From assembly GCA_002348825.1 (NCBI GenBank), contig DEBN01000062.1, positions 1-42,966 of the forward strand: DNA of 42,966 bases, written 5' to 3'. The notes beneath the pieces are model-generated. The model had not been told where the DNA came from, did not search any database, and saw nothing but the letters and a program-made list of their open reading frames with translations. The position numbers and the translations under genes were made by a program. Shown here one piece after another: positions 32,680 through 41,004 of the stretch (position 1 is the first letter of the stretch; every line of letters starts with the position of its first letter). Source of the stretch: Gammaproteobacteria bacterium UBA2955. Its GTDB lineage: Bacteria > Pseudomonadota > Gammaproteobacteria > Pseudomonadales > Azotimanducaceae.

Positions 32680-33519
32680 ATGCGGGTCGGTGTTCTGCAT
32701 CCCGGGGAAATGGGCGCCAGTGTTGCGGCGAGCTTGCTTGCCGGCGATCATCAGGTTGCTTGGAGCAGCGCAGGACGAAGTGCACACAGCAGAACCCGCG
32801 CAGCTGCGCTGCAAGAATTCCCGCAGCTTGATGATTTGGCCGCTTGGGCGGAAGTGCTGATTAGTGTATGCCCACCAGCCAGCGCGTTGGCTCAGGCGCA
32901 AGCAGTGCGCGCGTGCGCGTTTGAAGGGTTTTACGTTGACGCCAATGCCATAGCGCCGGCAACTGCGGTGGAAATTTCTCAGTTGATGGGCGCTGCCTAT
33001 GTGGATGGCGGTATCATCGGCCCTCCTGCCTGGCGCGCGGGGACGACGCGTCTGTATTTGTCAGGTCCGCATGCCGCCACCGTAGCTGGCTGGTTTCAGG
33101 GCGGTGCACTCGAGGCCATCGCGCTGCCGCATGCGGCAGACAACGGAGTGGCGGCATCGGCCTTGAAGATGGCCTATGCCGCCTATACCAAGGGGCATTC
33201 GGCACTGTTGCTGGCCGTTAATGCTTTGGCTCAAAGCAGTGGTGTGCTTGAATCGCTGCGCACTGAATGGGCGCAGTCGCTCCCGGGTTTGAGCCAACGC
33301 AGCGAGGCGACCGCCGAAGCAATTTCTGCCAAAGCCTGGCGCTTTGCAGGGGAGATGGAACAAATCAGCGCTACCTTTGCGGAGTGCGGATTGCCGGCAG
33401 AGTTTCACAGCGCAGCGGCCGAATTGTATGCGCGGTTAAGCGAATTTAAGGACCAGCCGCCCGCAAGCTTAGATAGGTTACTCGAAGCCCTCGTGCACGT
33501 TGACAACTCTGGGTCTTAA
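32680..33519 (+). CDS. NAD(P)-dependent dehydrogenase, 6PGDH-like with DUF1932
   Basis: The 279-residue protein begins with a Rossmann motif of the 6-phosphogluconate/3-hydroxyisobutyrate dehydrogenase type (VGVLHPGEMGASVAASLLAG), and has GAAYVDGGIIGPPAWRAG-type active-site loops (about 108-125). Its C-terminal half (ALKMAYAAYTKGHSALLLAV) matches DUF1932, a group of beta-hydroxyacid-type dehydrogenases of unknown substrate. The catalytic Lys is probably in LKMAYAAYTKG. It lies directly behind the amidohydrolase and presumably acts in the same pathway. Confidence 0.85.
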   Translation: MRVGVLHPGEMGASVAASLLAGDHQVAWSSAGRSAHSRTRAAALQEFPQLDDLAAWAEVLISVCPPASALAQAQAVRACAFEGFYVDANAIAPATAVEISQLMGAAYVDGGIIGPPAWRAGTTRLYLSGPHAATVAGWFQGGALEAIALPHAADNGVAASALKMAYAAYTKGHSALLLAVNALAQSSGVLESLRTEWAQSLPGLSQRSEATAEAISAKAWRFAGEMEQISATFAECGLPAEFHSAAAELYARLSEFKDQPPASLDRLLEALVHVDNSGS

Positions 33520-33546
33520 ACGGCGCGCCGACCGAGCAAGAATAGC

Positions 33547-34233
33547 TCAGGTCAATTGCCCACTGCCGTCGTGCAGAGTGCTTTGCACATGGTTGTTGTC
33601 ATTAAACGAACGAACTTTTATTTGATTTCCTAGCACTACGATATGCGTTATCGAACCGTTATCCGCACCGTTAAACGCGAACGGTTGGGCGCCGCTGGCG
33701 TGGGCAACCAAATGCCCAATGACCCCGCCATGCACCACGGCGACTACTTTTTCGTCCGGATGGGCGCTGTGTATGCGCTGTAAACCACGCATTAGTCGGG
33801 TGTTGATGACTTCCCAGCTTTCCCCGCCCGGGATGACATCCCAGCGTTGCTGTTCCTGCATCTGGGTGAAAATTGGATCGCCCGCGGCTGCTCGAATCCG
33901 CATGACGCCACCTTCCCAATCGCCCAAGAAGACCTCGCGCAAGTCCGGATCGATCACGGGCGTTAAGTTAAGGTGCTGACTTAATGGTGCTGCGGTTTGC
34001 TGTGTGCGTTGCAGGTTGGAAACGTAGATGGCGCTTATCGGCTCATGACGCAGTCGTTCTCCAACGAGTATGGCCTGTTGTTCGCCGTTGGGATGCAATT
34101 CTGGATCACCGTGGCCGTCTACGAGGGGGAACGGGTTGTCGGCCGATGCCGCACGGGACTCGCCGTGGCGCACCAATAGGATTTCGGTTGCCCCGGCTGG
34201 GGCCTGGTAGCTGTGTTGTCGATACTCGCTCAT
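33547..34233 (-). CDS. Histidine phosphatase family protein
   Basis: This 228-residue protein has the RHG motif LLVRHGESRA (about 19-28, catalytic His), Arg in LQRTQQTAAPLSQHL, the proton donor Glu in LREVFLGDWEGG, and the second His in VVAVVHGGVIGHLVA. These match the phosphoglycerate-mutase-like branch 1 histidine phosphatases. The substrate is not determined; family roles include cobalamin, sugar phosphate and nucleotide dephosphorylation. It lies 43 bases behind the carboxyltransferase gene on the same strand and may be co-transcribed. Confidence 0.9.
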   Translation of the reverse strand: MSEYRQHSYQAPAGATEILLVRHGESRAASADNPFPLVDGHGDPELHPNGEQQAILVGERLRHEPISAIYVSNLQRTQQTAAPLSQHLNLTPVIDPDLREVFLGDWEGGVMRIRAAAGDPIFTQMQEQQRWDVIPGGESWEVINTRLMRGLQRIHSAHPDEKVVAVVHGGVIGHLVAHASGAQPFAFNGADNGSITHIVVLGNQIKVRSFNDNNHVQSTLHDGSGQLT

Positions 34234-34276
34234 GGTTTTGCTGCTCTATGGTTCTGACGTAAGACGACGATCGAGA

Positions 34277-35827
34277 TTAGGGACGATAGCCAAAATTAGG
34301 TGGATCGGTGCGCACAGCTTTACGCGCAAGCCTGGCCCATTCACAGAGATAGCGTCGAGTTTGGCGTGGATCAATGATCTCTTCGATTTCGAAGAATTCC
34401 GCAGAACGGTAAGGCGAGCGCAATCTATTCAGTCGGTCTTTAATTTTTGCCAGATGCGCGTCGGGGTTCTCGGCCGCGGCGATTTCGGCCTTATACGCCA
34501 CTTCAATACCACCCTCGATGGGCAGTGAACCCCAATCCCCGGATGGCCAGGCGGCGCGCATGTGGTGGCTGCCTGGCTTATGGTTGGCAGCGCCTGCTAC
34601 GCCGAAGGCCTTGCGGATAACAATGCAGCAAAACGGGGTGGTGCATTGTCCGAGCGCGGCCAAGGCGGTGGAGCCATAGCGTATAGTCCCTTCTTCTTCG
34701 GACTGCTTACCGATTAAGAATCCGGGGCAGTCTTCAAGATGGATGACCGGCAGATGGAAGGTTGCGGCCAGATCGAGAAGCCGGGTCAACTTACGCGAGG
34801 CATCTGCCGTCCACGCGCCGCCATAAACTCGGGGGTTTTCCGCGAATATCGCCACTGGGATCCCGTCGAAGCGCGCTAGCCCGGTGATAATGGATCGACC
34901 CCACTTGCGACCCATCTCGAAGAAGGAACCTGCATCGCACACGGACTCTAAAAGAGTATGCATTTTGTAGACTTGGCGCGGATCTTTAGGGACCAAGTTC
35001 AACAGCGTATCGTCAGCACGGTTTGGGTCATCTGTGCAGTCTTCAACCGGTGGCAGTTCATCCGCGCTGCTTGGCAGGTAGGATAAGAACTGGCGCGCCA
35101 TGGCAAAGGCCTGTTGTTCGGTCGCGGCCTCGTCGTCTATCGCACCGTTACGGGTGTGGATTTTGTAAGAGCCCAGCTCCTCTTTGCTGACGTCCCCCAA
35201 ACTTGCCCAGTCGACCAGCGCAGGGCCTGCGATCATCATCTGCGCACTGTCGCGCACAATAATGGAGTAATGGGATGAGGCTACTCGTGCGGCCCCAATG
35301 CCAGCGACTGAACCCAGTGCCAATGACACCGAAGGCGCGACGGCCAAGTGCTGTACGATGGTTTCCCATCCCCGCACCTCCGGTATATACGTGCGCCCCG
35401 CCATTTCTATGGTCTTCACCGAGCCGCCGCCGCCCATGCCATCAACCAGGCGAATATGCGGCAGGCGTAGCTCTACCGCCAGACCTTCTGCGCGGGCGCG
35501 TTTCCCCGGTATGGATGCGTCGGCTGAGCCGCCGCGTACCGTAAAGTCGTCGCCGGAGAGGATCACTGGTCGACCGTCGATATCGGCGGTGCCGAAGACA
35601 AAGTTCGACGGCGTAAAGGCTTGCAGATTACCGTCGTCGTCATATTCACCGACGCCCGCGAGGGTGCCTATTTCGTGAAAACTCTCGTCGTCAGCAATGT
35701 GGTCAATGCGCTCGCGAATGGTGAGTTTATTGAATTCATGCTGACGTGCGACCTTGTCGGCACCGCCCATTTCAAATGCCAACGCCTCGCGGGCCTGCAT
35801 TTCGTCGATTTCTTTGTCCCAGCTCAT
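34277..35827 (-). CDS. Acyl-CoA carboxylase carboxyltransferase subunit
   Basis: This 516-residue protein has the two crotonase-fold halves of a biotin-dependent carboxyltransferase. Early parts include ERIDHIADDESFHEIGTLAG and DGRPVILSGDDFTVRGGSAD, then LVDGMGGGGSVKTIE; the C-terminal half has FAENPRVYGGAWTADASRKL, HLEDCPGFLIGKQSEEEGT and GVAGAANHKPGSHHMRAAWP. It would transfer carboxyl from carboxybiotin to an acyl-CoA, such as propionyl-, methylcrotonyl- or geranyl-CoA. A biotin carboxylase is encoded 6 kb away on the other strand, not adjacent, so they need not be partners. The substrate is uncertain. Confidence 0.9.
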   Translation of the reverse strand: MSWDKEIDEMQAREALAFEMGGADKVARQHEFNKLTIRERIDHIADDESFHEIGTLAGVGEYDDDGNLQAFTPSNFVFGTADIDGRPVILSGDDFTVRGGSADASIPGKRARAEGLAVELRLPHIRLVDGMGGGGSVKTIEMAGRTYIPEVRGWETIVQHLAVAPSVSLALGSVAGIGAARVASSHYSIIVRDSAQMMIAGPALVDWASLGDVSKEELGSYKIHTRNGAIDDEAATEQQAFAMARQFLSYLPSSADELPPVEDCTDDPNRADDTLLNLVPKDPRQVYKMHTLLESVCDAGSFFEMGRKWGRSIITGLARFDGIPVAIFAENPRVYGGAWTADASRKLTRLLDLAATFHLPVIHLEDCPGFLIGKQSEEEGTIRYGSTALAALGQCTTPFCCIVIRKAFGVAGAANHKPGSHHMRAAWPSGDWGSLPIEGGIEVAYKAEIAAAENPDAHLAKIKDRLNRLRSPYRSAEFFEIEEIIDPRQTRRYLCEWARLARKAVRTDPPNFGYRP

Positions 35828-35847
35828 AACACCTCCCCCGTGTGTGA

Positions 35848-36147
35848 TTAGCTTGCGCGTGTACCGGAAAGGTCGGCTTCTCCAAACGCACCCAATTTAA
35901 CTTTGCCAGTGATGGAATCCCCATCTACCGTAGCGCTGAACTCCAGTGTCATCGCCATGGGGGAGGTTATAGATGCCTTCCATGACAGTGAGTCACCGTC
36001 AGCCGAGCCGTCCTCTATCGCCATCTCGCCCTGTGGTCCTGACATCTTGCCGCTCAGTTGGCCGCCCTCGACGCTGAGCTCCAAGGTGCCCTGCTGTGCA
36101 CCCATGGGTGAGTTGATCGTGGTGTTCCAAGTACCGTCTGCGCTCAT
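35848..36147 (-). CDS. Small beta-rich protein with internal duplication
   Basis: This 99-residue protein consists almost entirely of predicted beta strands. Two halves repeat: W7...INSPMGAQQGTLELSVEGG then LSGKM, and W56...ITSPMAMTLEFSATVDGDS then ITGKV. The pattern looks like a small calycin-type or beta-meander barrel. Similar short domains occur near acyl-CoA genes, and also at the ends of larger amidohydrolase-like proteins, but I do not recognise a named family. It precedes the carboxyltransferase gene by 20 bases in the same direction, so it probably belongs to that operon. Confidence 0.8.
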   Translation of the reverse strand: MSADGTWNTTINSPMGAQQGTLELSVEGGQLSGKMSGPQGEMAIEDGSADGDSLSWKASITSPMAMTLEFSATVDGDSITGKVKLGAFGEADLSGTRAS

Positions 36148-36205
36148 TTTTCTCTCTCCTAGTTGTTGTTACGGTCAAATAATCCGAGGCAGAAAAGTAT
36201 CATAG

Positions 36206-36976
36206 ATGCATGGCGCAAAAGAACTGCCGAGGCTTAATTTCGGTCGTGGCATACTGGTGCTTTCGCAACGGTTGGTAATGCGTGTGAAAGAAACACCACC
36301 GTCTATTGGCCTGTTAAATGAGGGCGCACTGCATGCTGCGCTGAAGCGACATTACGGCGGCGACGACGCGCGATTCGAAGTGCCGTTTTCTGGCTTTGTC
36401 GCGGATGTCCTGCGCGACGGGACGATTTTCGAAATACAAACGTCGAGCTTTAGCGGCTTAGAGCGCAAGATGCGCGCGCTTGCAGAGCAGTGCCCGATCG
36501 TTTTAGTGCATCCAATTGCCGCGCAAAAAACATTAGTACGCATACAGGATCCCAGCAGCGGGGAATTTACCCGCCGCAAGTCGCCGAAAAAAGGCAAGCT
36601 CTGCCATATTCTCAGTGAATTAGTTTATCTGCCCAGCTTGCTCAATCACCCGAACTTTGCGGTAGAAGTGGCACTGATTGAAGAGGAACAGCACAGCGTT
36701 TTCGATGCCAAGGCGCGTCGCGGGCGCGGTGGTTGGCGGATACGTGGTCGGCATCTGCTGAGGATGGTGGATCGCTTACGTATCGAGTCCGTGGAGGATC
36801 TGTTGCAGTTCGTGCAAACACCATTGCACAGTCCGTTCACCACGCAGGATCTAGCCGCAGCGATGGGGCAGCCCGTTTGGCTGGCTCGACAGCTGGCCTA
36901 CTGTTTACGCCATGGCAACCTGGCTACCGTTTGCGGTAAACGAGGCAATGCTCTGCTGTATGAGTTGAGTGATTGA
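36206..36976 (+). CDS. Hypothetical protein, candidate PD-(D/E)XK nuclease with winged helix
   Basis: This 256-residue protein has an N-terminal region fitting the restriction-endonuclease fold: Glu39 in NEGALHAALKRHY, Asp67 in GFVADVLRDG, and a Glu76-x-Gln78 (TIFEIQTSSFSG) with Lys88 nearby. The Gln in place of the usual Lys is known in some branches of the fold. The C-terminal part, about 190-256, resembles a winged helix (FTTQDLAAAMGQPVWLARQL). I do not recognise a named family. ATG 36278 is an alternative start that would trim 24 residues. The gene stands alone, divergent from the beta-rich gene. The function is inferred and unproven. Confidence 0.75.
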   Translation: MHGAKELPRLNFGRGILVLSQRLVMRVKETPPSIGLLNEGALHAALKRHYGGDDARFEVPFSGFVADVLRDGTIFEIQTSSFSGLERKMRALAEQCPIVLVHPIAAQKTLVRIQDPSSGEFTRRKSPKKGKLCHILSELVYLPSLLNHPNFAVEVALIEEEQHSVFDAKARRGRGGWRIRGRHLLRMVDRLRIESVEDLLQFVQTPLHSPFTTQDLAAAMGQPVWLARQLAYCLRHGNLATVCGKRGNALLYELSD

Positions 36977-37041
36977 TTAAGGAACGAGCCACTGCCCTGC
37001 TTGATAGCGGATCGGACGCGTGTTTTGGTCGGCGACTGAAA

Positions 37042-37064
37042 GCGCGCCCGAGTTTCGGGTGCGC
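37042..37064 (+). terminator. Hairpin after candidate nuclease gene
   Basis: GCGCGCCCGA and TCGGGTGCGC pair in a 10-bp stem with one G-U pair and a 3-base loop (GTT), between two convergent genes. It would serve rightward transcripts of the gene ending at 36976, but no strong T-run follows, so efficiency as an intrinsic terminator is doubtful. Confidence 0.4.
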
Positions 37065-37140
37065 GTGTTCGACCCGGGCGATTAACGTCTGAAAGAACCG
37101 CAACGGTACAAACGGCAAGTAAGTCGCACCGTTAAAGATT

Positions 37141-37160
37141 AGCCCCATCGAGATGGGGCT
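37141..37160 (-). terminator. Hairpin after acyl-CoA dehydrogenase operon
   Basis: AGCCCCAT and ATGGGGCT form a perfect 8-bp stem with a 4-base loop, 8 bases past the stop of the leftward acyl-CoA dehydrogenase gene. In the minus sense it is followed by AATCTTTAAC, a modest U-rich tract, consistent with an intrinsic terminator for that operon. Confidence 0.6.
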
Positions 37161-37167
37161 GTAGCGT

Positions 37168-38229
37168 CTAGATGCCCTGCAATACCGCCGCTTCTTCGCG
37201 CACGAATTCAGGTGCTCCCAGCCATTGCCTGTTCGCGCCGATGCGCTTGAACCAATAGTGCAGCCCTACGAGGTCGGTGAAGCCCATGCCACCGTGCACC
37301 TCGGTTGACGTCTTGGCGACAAATTGGCCGACCTCCGCCAGATGAGCCTTGGTATGGCAGGCAGTGACCCGCGCTTCCTCGGGCAGTTCTGCCAAAGCGT
37401 GCCCAGCAAACCAGACCATAGATCGGCACGGTTCCAGCTCTGCAGCCATTTCTGCGCACATATGTTTTACCGCCTGAAAACTGCCAATCGGGCGATTGAA
37501 CTGCTCGCGCTGCTTGGCGTACTCCACCGCTTGGTCGAGCATATTCTGTGCCGCACCGAGTGTGTCCGCTGCCAGAGCGACGCGCCCGATGTCTACCGTC
37601 GTTGCAAATACGCTGGCTTCGGTGCTGATGGTTGCCGCGGCGACATTGTCGTAGTTTAACTCCACCGTGCGTCGAGTTTTGTCGACCGTAACGAGATTCG
37701 ATCTCTTTAGCCCGGGATCGTCAGCCCGCACCAGGTAAATATGCTGGTGCTGATCTGCAACCAGATAGACGTCGGCTTGCGCATCGAATGCGTACATCGA
37801 TGTGCCGGACATTCGGCCGTCCTTCACCGTCACCCCTGCATCATTGCGGCGCTTGATCGCTTCGCCAAACGCTATGCCTACTCGGGTTGTGCCTGCCGCG
37901 ATTTCTGCCAACAGTTCCCCGTGATCGCCGCCGCTTGCCACCAAAGCTGTGGGCGCCATGACGGCAGATCCGAGGAACGGAGTGGGCGCGATATGTGACC
38001 CCAGACATTCAGCAACAATAGCCGCATCCATTGGCTGTAGTCCGATGCCGCCCTGAGCCTCGGGAATTAACAGCGCGGGGATGCCCAGTTCCGCAAGTCC
38101 TGCCCATATGTCTGAATCCTCGCCGCCATCGGCGTAGTTACGCACCCGATCCAGTGGTGAGTTGTCGTCGAGAAAACGATTAACGTTGTCCTGCAGTAAG
38201 ATCTGCTCTTCCGATAAACCAAATTGCAT
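37168..38229 (-). CDS. Acyl-CoA dehydrogenase
   Basis: This 353-residue flavoenzyme has the acyl-CoA dehydrogenase layout: an N-terminal helical domain (MQFGLSEEQILLQDNVNRFL), a short middle beta domain, and a C-terminal domain with YAKQREQFNRPIGSFQAVKH, typical of this group's FAD/adenine contacts, and STEVHGGMGFTDLVGLHYWF. It is shorter than medium-chain enzymes (about 380-400), like the partner subunits of paired ACADs. It oxidises an acyl-CoA to the enoyl-CoA. It follows the second ACAD gene by 12 bases and may form a heteromeric complex with it, as FadE pairs do in actinobacteria. Confidence 0.92.
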   Translation of the reverse strand: MQFGLSEEQILLQDNVNRFLDDNSPLDRVRNYADGGEDSDIWAGLAELGIPALLIPEAQGGIGLQPMDAAIVAECLGSHIAPTPFLGSAVMAPTALVASGGDHGELLAEIAAGTTRVGIAFGEAIKRRNDAGVTVKDGRMSGTSMYAFDAQADVYLVADQHQHIYLVRADDPGLKRSNLVTVDKTRRTVELNYDNVAAATISTEASVFATTVDIGRVALAADTLGAAQNMLDQAVEYAKQREQFNRPIGSFQAVKHMCAEMAAELEPCRSMVWFAGHALAELPEEARVTACHTKAHLAEVGQFVAKTSTEVHGGMGFTDLVGLHYWFKRIGANRQWLGAPEFVREEAAVLQGI

Positions 38230-38241
38230 GTGATCCCCCGC

Positions 38242-39435
38242 TTAGCTGGCTTTTTCGAATTTAGGTTCACGCGGCATGCCCAGCCCACGCTCGCTTATAA
38301 TGTTCTTCTGAATTTGCGACGTACCGCCACCGATGATCAAACCCAGAAAGTACATGTACTCGCGTTGCCAGCTCCCGGAATTGCGCAAATGCGGGTTGTC
38401 ATCATAGGCCAAGCCCATTTCTCCCATGACGTCTATCGCTAGTCCCTCGAGGTCATGGCGCAGTTCGGTACCTTCGAGCTTAGTAATCATGCGCGCGAGT
38501 CCCGGATCTTGTCCGGGATTAAGACGGGCAGATAAAATGCGCAACTCGTTAAAGCGCATAGCCATAACCTTGCCCTGTATCTTCATCAGGCGTTCGCGGT
38601 AAACCGGATTGTTTATCAGCGCGTCGCCGTCAACGGTTTCTCGCTTCATCAGTTCAATCAACGCGTTGATGCGCGTTTGCGCGGTATTGGCAGGCGCTAG
38701 GGTTTCGCGCTCGTGCCCGAGGATGGCGTTAGCTACCTGCCAGCCTTCGCCGCGCTCGCCGACGATTTGATTTTTTGGCAGGCGCACGTCGGTAAAAAAT
38801 GTCTCGTTGAAATTGGCCACCCCCGTCATGTCGACCAATGGGCGCACTTCAATACCGGGTGTTTTCATGTCGAATAATAGGAACGAGATGCCTTTGTGCT
38901 TCGGTGCGTCTGGCTCGCTGCGTACAAGGCAAAAGATCCAGTCGGCAATGTGGGCGGTACTGGTCCATATTTTTTGGCCGTTTACCACCCACTCGTCGCC
39001 GTCTAAAACGGCCGAAGTCGTGAGACTGGCGAGGTCGCTGCCCGCGCCAGGCTCGGAATATCCCTGACACCACAGCATTTCGCCATGGATCGTTGGACGA
39101 ATGAATTGTTCTTTCTGCTCTTCAGTACCCATTTCCAGCAAGGTGGGCACCAGCATCGAGATACCCTGGCCGCCGAGCCCCCCATTGACTCGAGCGGAGG
39201 AAAATTCTTCGGCGATGATGCGGGATTTAATAATGTCCGGCTCGGCGCCATAGCCGCCATATTCTTTAGGAATAGTGCGACAGGTGTAGCCGTTTTCGAT
39301 CAGCAACTTTTGCCAGTCTTTGGCAGCTTCGCCTCGTAGGTCGCTGGCCTTAGGTGCTTTATCGGCGTTATTCGCCAGAAAGCTCACTACTTCGGCGCGG
39401 AAGTCGTCGTATTCGGGTCCAAAGGATAAATCCAT
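38242..39435 (-). CDS. Acyl-CoA dehydrogenase
   Basis: The 397-residue enzyme has PKEYGGYGAEPDIIKSRIIA, the FAD/substrate segment GYSEPGAGSDLASLTTSA (around 125-145) and QKIWTSTAHIADWIFCLVRS, with a C-terminal helical domain ending in SERGLGMPREPKFEKAS. ATG 39435 is preferred over the upstream ATG at 39513 because AAGGAG precedes it and the N-terminus then matches the family (MDLSFGPEYDDFRAEV). It is a cytoplasmic FAD-dependent enzyme and first of the leftward ACAD pair. The substrate is not determined; the paired organisation suggests a branched or cyclic acyl-CoA. Confidence 0.93.
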   Translation of the reverse strand: MDLSFGPEYDDFRAEVVSFLANNADKAPKASDLRGEAAKDWQKLLIENGYTCRTIPKEYGGYGAEPDIIKSRIIAEEFSSARVNGGLGGQGISMLVPTLLEMGTEEQKEQFIRPTIHGEMLWCQGYSEPGAGSDLASLTTSAVLDGDEWVVNGQKIWTSTAHIADWIFCLVRSEPDAPKHKGISFLLFDMKTPGIEVRPLVDMTGVANFNETFFTDVRLPKNQIVGERGEGWQVANAILGHERETLAPANTAQTRINALIELMKRETVDGDALINNPVYRERLMKIQGKVMAMRFNELRILSARLNPGQDPGLARMITKLEGTELRHDLEGLAIDVMGEMGLAYDDNPHLRNSGSWQREYMYFLGLIIGGGTSQIQKNIISERGLGMPREPKFEKAS

Positions 39436-39820
39436 AGCGGGCTCCTTAGTTATATTTAGAGCAGTAATGCAGTGGTAAACAGTGACGTTTAGCAAAACAC
39501 TCATGTTTAGCACAGCATTATTGTTAACTGGAGGCCGAGCGTCTGAGATGGCCGGTTTTTTAGATCGGCGTTGCGGCGCTGCTGTGCGCTTCTAAAGTTT
39601 CTGTCCCCCAGTGCACGCGACGTTAAACGCGGTGCGCAAGCAAGAATTTACTCCCTCCATTTGCCCGTAGCAACAAAACTAAGTAGTTGCGTAGTGGGTA
39701 ACCGGATGTCGGTCGGCGTCGAGCGTTTCGGTGTAAGTGCCATTGTCTGTCCATCGCCAGAGGCTTCGGTTACGCTTTCGCGCAATCAACCTCATTTCTA
39801 AATGTTTGTAGAGTTAAGTC
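39436..39820. other. 385-bp divergent intergenic region with operator-like repeats
   Basis: No convincing gene lies here. The half near the acyl-CoA dehydrogenase genes contains an 8-base direct repeat GTTTAGCA at 39487-39494 and 39505-39512, 18 bases apart, and the first copy extends to a GTTT-AGCA-AAAC dyad. A TetR- or other regulator-binding site controlling the leftward ACAD pair is possible. The remainder, up to the dUTPase ATG, carries no strong promoter match that I can pick by eye. Confidence 0.45.
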
Positions 39821-40465
39821 ATGTCACAAATTTCTCTTGCCCAGGCTCAGATCATGCTGCGAACCATGGCCACGATGCAGGAAGAACACAATCAGTTGGT
39901 TCATGCTCAGTGGCGTCAGCAGGGCTTTGAGTTTTATCGCGCTATGTGGGTCGAATGTGCCGAAATGCTCGACCACTTTGGTTGGAAGTGGTGGAAGCAG
40001 CAATCGCCTGATCTAGATCAAGTTAAGTTGGAGTTGGTGGACATCTGGCACTTTGCGCTTAGTGAGCTGATGCGCGACGGGGATATTCCACCGGATGTTG
40101 CCGAGCAGTTAGCCGCAGTTGCTGCCGATGGACCAACTGACCCCGAGACGTTTCGTCTGGCCATAGAAGCGTTGGCCGCCGAATGTTTGAACACGCGGTC
40201 GTTCGATACAAAGGGGTTTACAGCTGCGATGGCGGCATTGCCTATGGATTATGCGGAACTCTATGCGTTGTACATCGGCAAGAACATGCTGAACCGCTTT
40301 CGTCAAAACAATGGTTATAAGAGCGGCGAGTACAAAAAGCTCTGGCAGGGTCGTGAGGATAACGAACACCTAATCGAACTGCTGGCCGAGCTTGGTAACG
40401 ACGCGCCTGAACAGTTGCCAGACCGTTTGTATGCCGGATTAGAGGCCCGATACGCCTCGGCCTAG
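39821..40465 (+). CDS. Dimeric dUTPase (all-alpha NTP-PPase type)
   Basis: This 214-residue protein matches the dUTPase_2 family. The metal-binding ExxE...ExxD layout appears as WVECAEMLDHFGWKWWKQQ (about 46-64) and KLELVDIWHFALSEL (about 70-84), and a later helix has YIGKNMLNRFRQNNGYKSGE. Such enzymes hydrolyse dUTP, and often dUDP, to dUMP and so keep uracil out of DNA; they are unrelated to the trimeric beta-fold Dut. It leads a rightward run with a Nudix hydrolase four bases downstream, which fits a nucleotide-pool cleaning role for both. Confidence 0.93.
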   Translation: MSQISLAQAQIMLRTMATMQEEHNQLVHAQWRQQGFEFYRAMWVECAEMLDHFGWKWWKQQSPDLDQVKLELVDIWHFALSELMRDGDIPPDVAEQLAAVAADGPTDPETFRLAIEALAAECLNTRSFDTKGFTAAMAALPMDYAELYALYIGKNMLNRFRQNNGYKSGEYKKLWQGREDNEHLIELLAELGNDAPEQLPDRLYAGLEARYASA

Positions 40466-40469
40466 TTAG

Positions 40470-41003
40470 ATGTTGCAGCTGGCCACGACATGGCAACAAC
40501 CCTGGCAGCCCGACTTAATCGGCACTTTAGTGTTTGTGCTGCGTAATGATGAGGTGCTGCTGATCCACAAAAAAACCGGTCACGGCAAGGGTAAAGTCAG
40601 TGCGCCGGGAGGTAAGCAGGAAGCCGGTGAGCGCCTGTCGGAGTGTGCTGCGCGGGAGGTGCAAGAGGAAGTAGGTATAAGGGTAACTAATCTCGTTTGT
40701 CGTGCCGAATTGCGTTTCATCGAACAGCAAGGACCCCAGTGGTTGGGGTATGCATTTACCACTCGTGAATTTTCAGGTGTGGCAAGGCAGAGCGTGGAAG
40801 CTGACCCGTTTTGGTGCCGACGGGCAGATATTCCGTATGCGAAAATGTGGGACGACGACCAGCTGTGGTTACCGCTGATATTGGCTCAGGAACAGCGACA
40901 GGCGCGCGGATTATTGATTGCCGATCTGTTGTTCCATGGGGGACGACTGCTGGATCATGTGGTAGACGAATCGTGCCGTTTAGCACCGGCATTGGAGCTT
41001 TAA
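40470..41003 (+). CDS. Nudix hydrolase, MutT/MTH1-like
   Basis: This 177-residue protein has a canonical Nudix box at about 47-70 (PGGKQEAGERLSECAARE then VQEEVGI) followed by VCRAELRFIEQQGPQWLGYA and VEADPFWCRRADIPYAKMW, which resemble MTH1/8-oxo-dGTP diphosphatase patterns. It probably hydrolyses an oxidised or non-canonical nucleotide. It starts four bases after the dUTPase stop and ends one base before the LLM gene start, so the three are one operon. Confidence 0.9.
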   Translation: MLQLATTWQQPWQPDLIGTLVFVLRNDEVLLIHKKTGHGKGKVSAPGGKQEAGERLSECAAREVQEEVGIRVTNLVCRAELRFIEQQGPQWLGYAFTTREFSGVARQSVEADPFWCRRADIPYAKMWDDDQLWLPLILAQEQRQARGLLIADLLFHGGRLLDHVVDESCRLAPALEL

Positions 41004-41004
41004 T

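Noticed and set aside
39571..39801. A 76-codon frame in the intergenic region before the dUTPase gene
   Set aside because: No Shine-Dalgarno, no recognisable domain and Cys/Ser/Arg-rich composition; likely chance.
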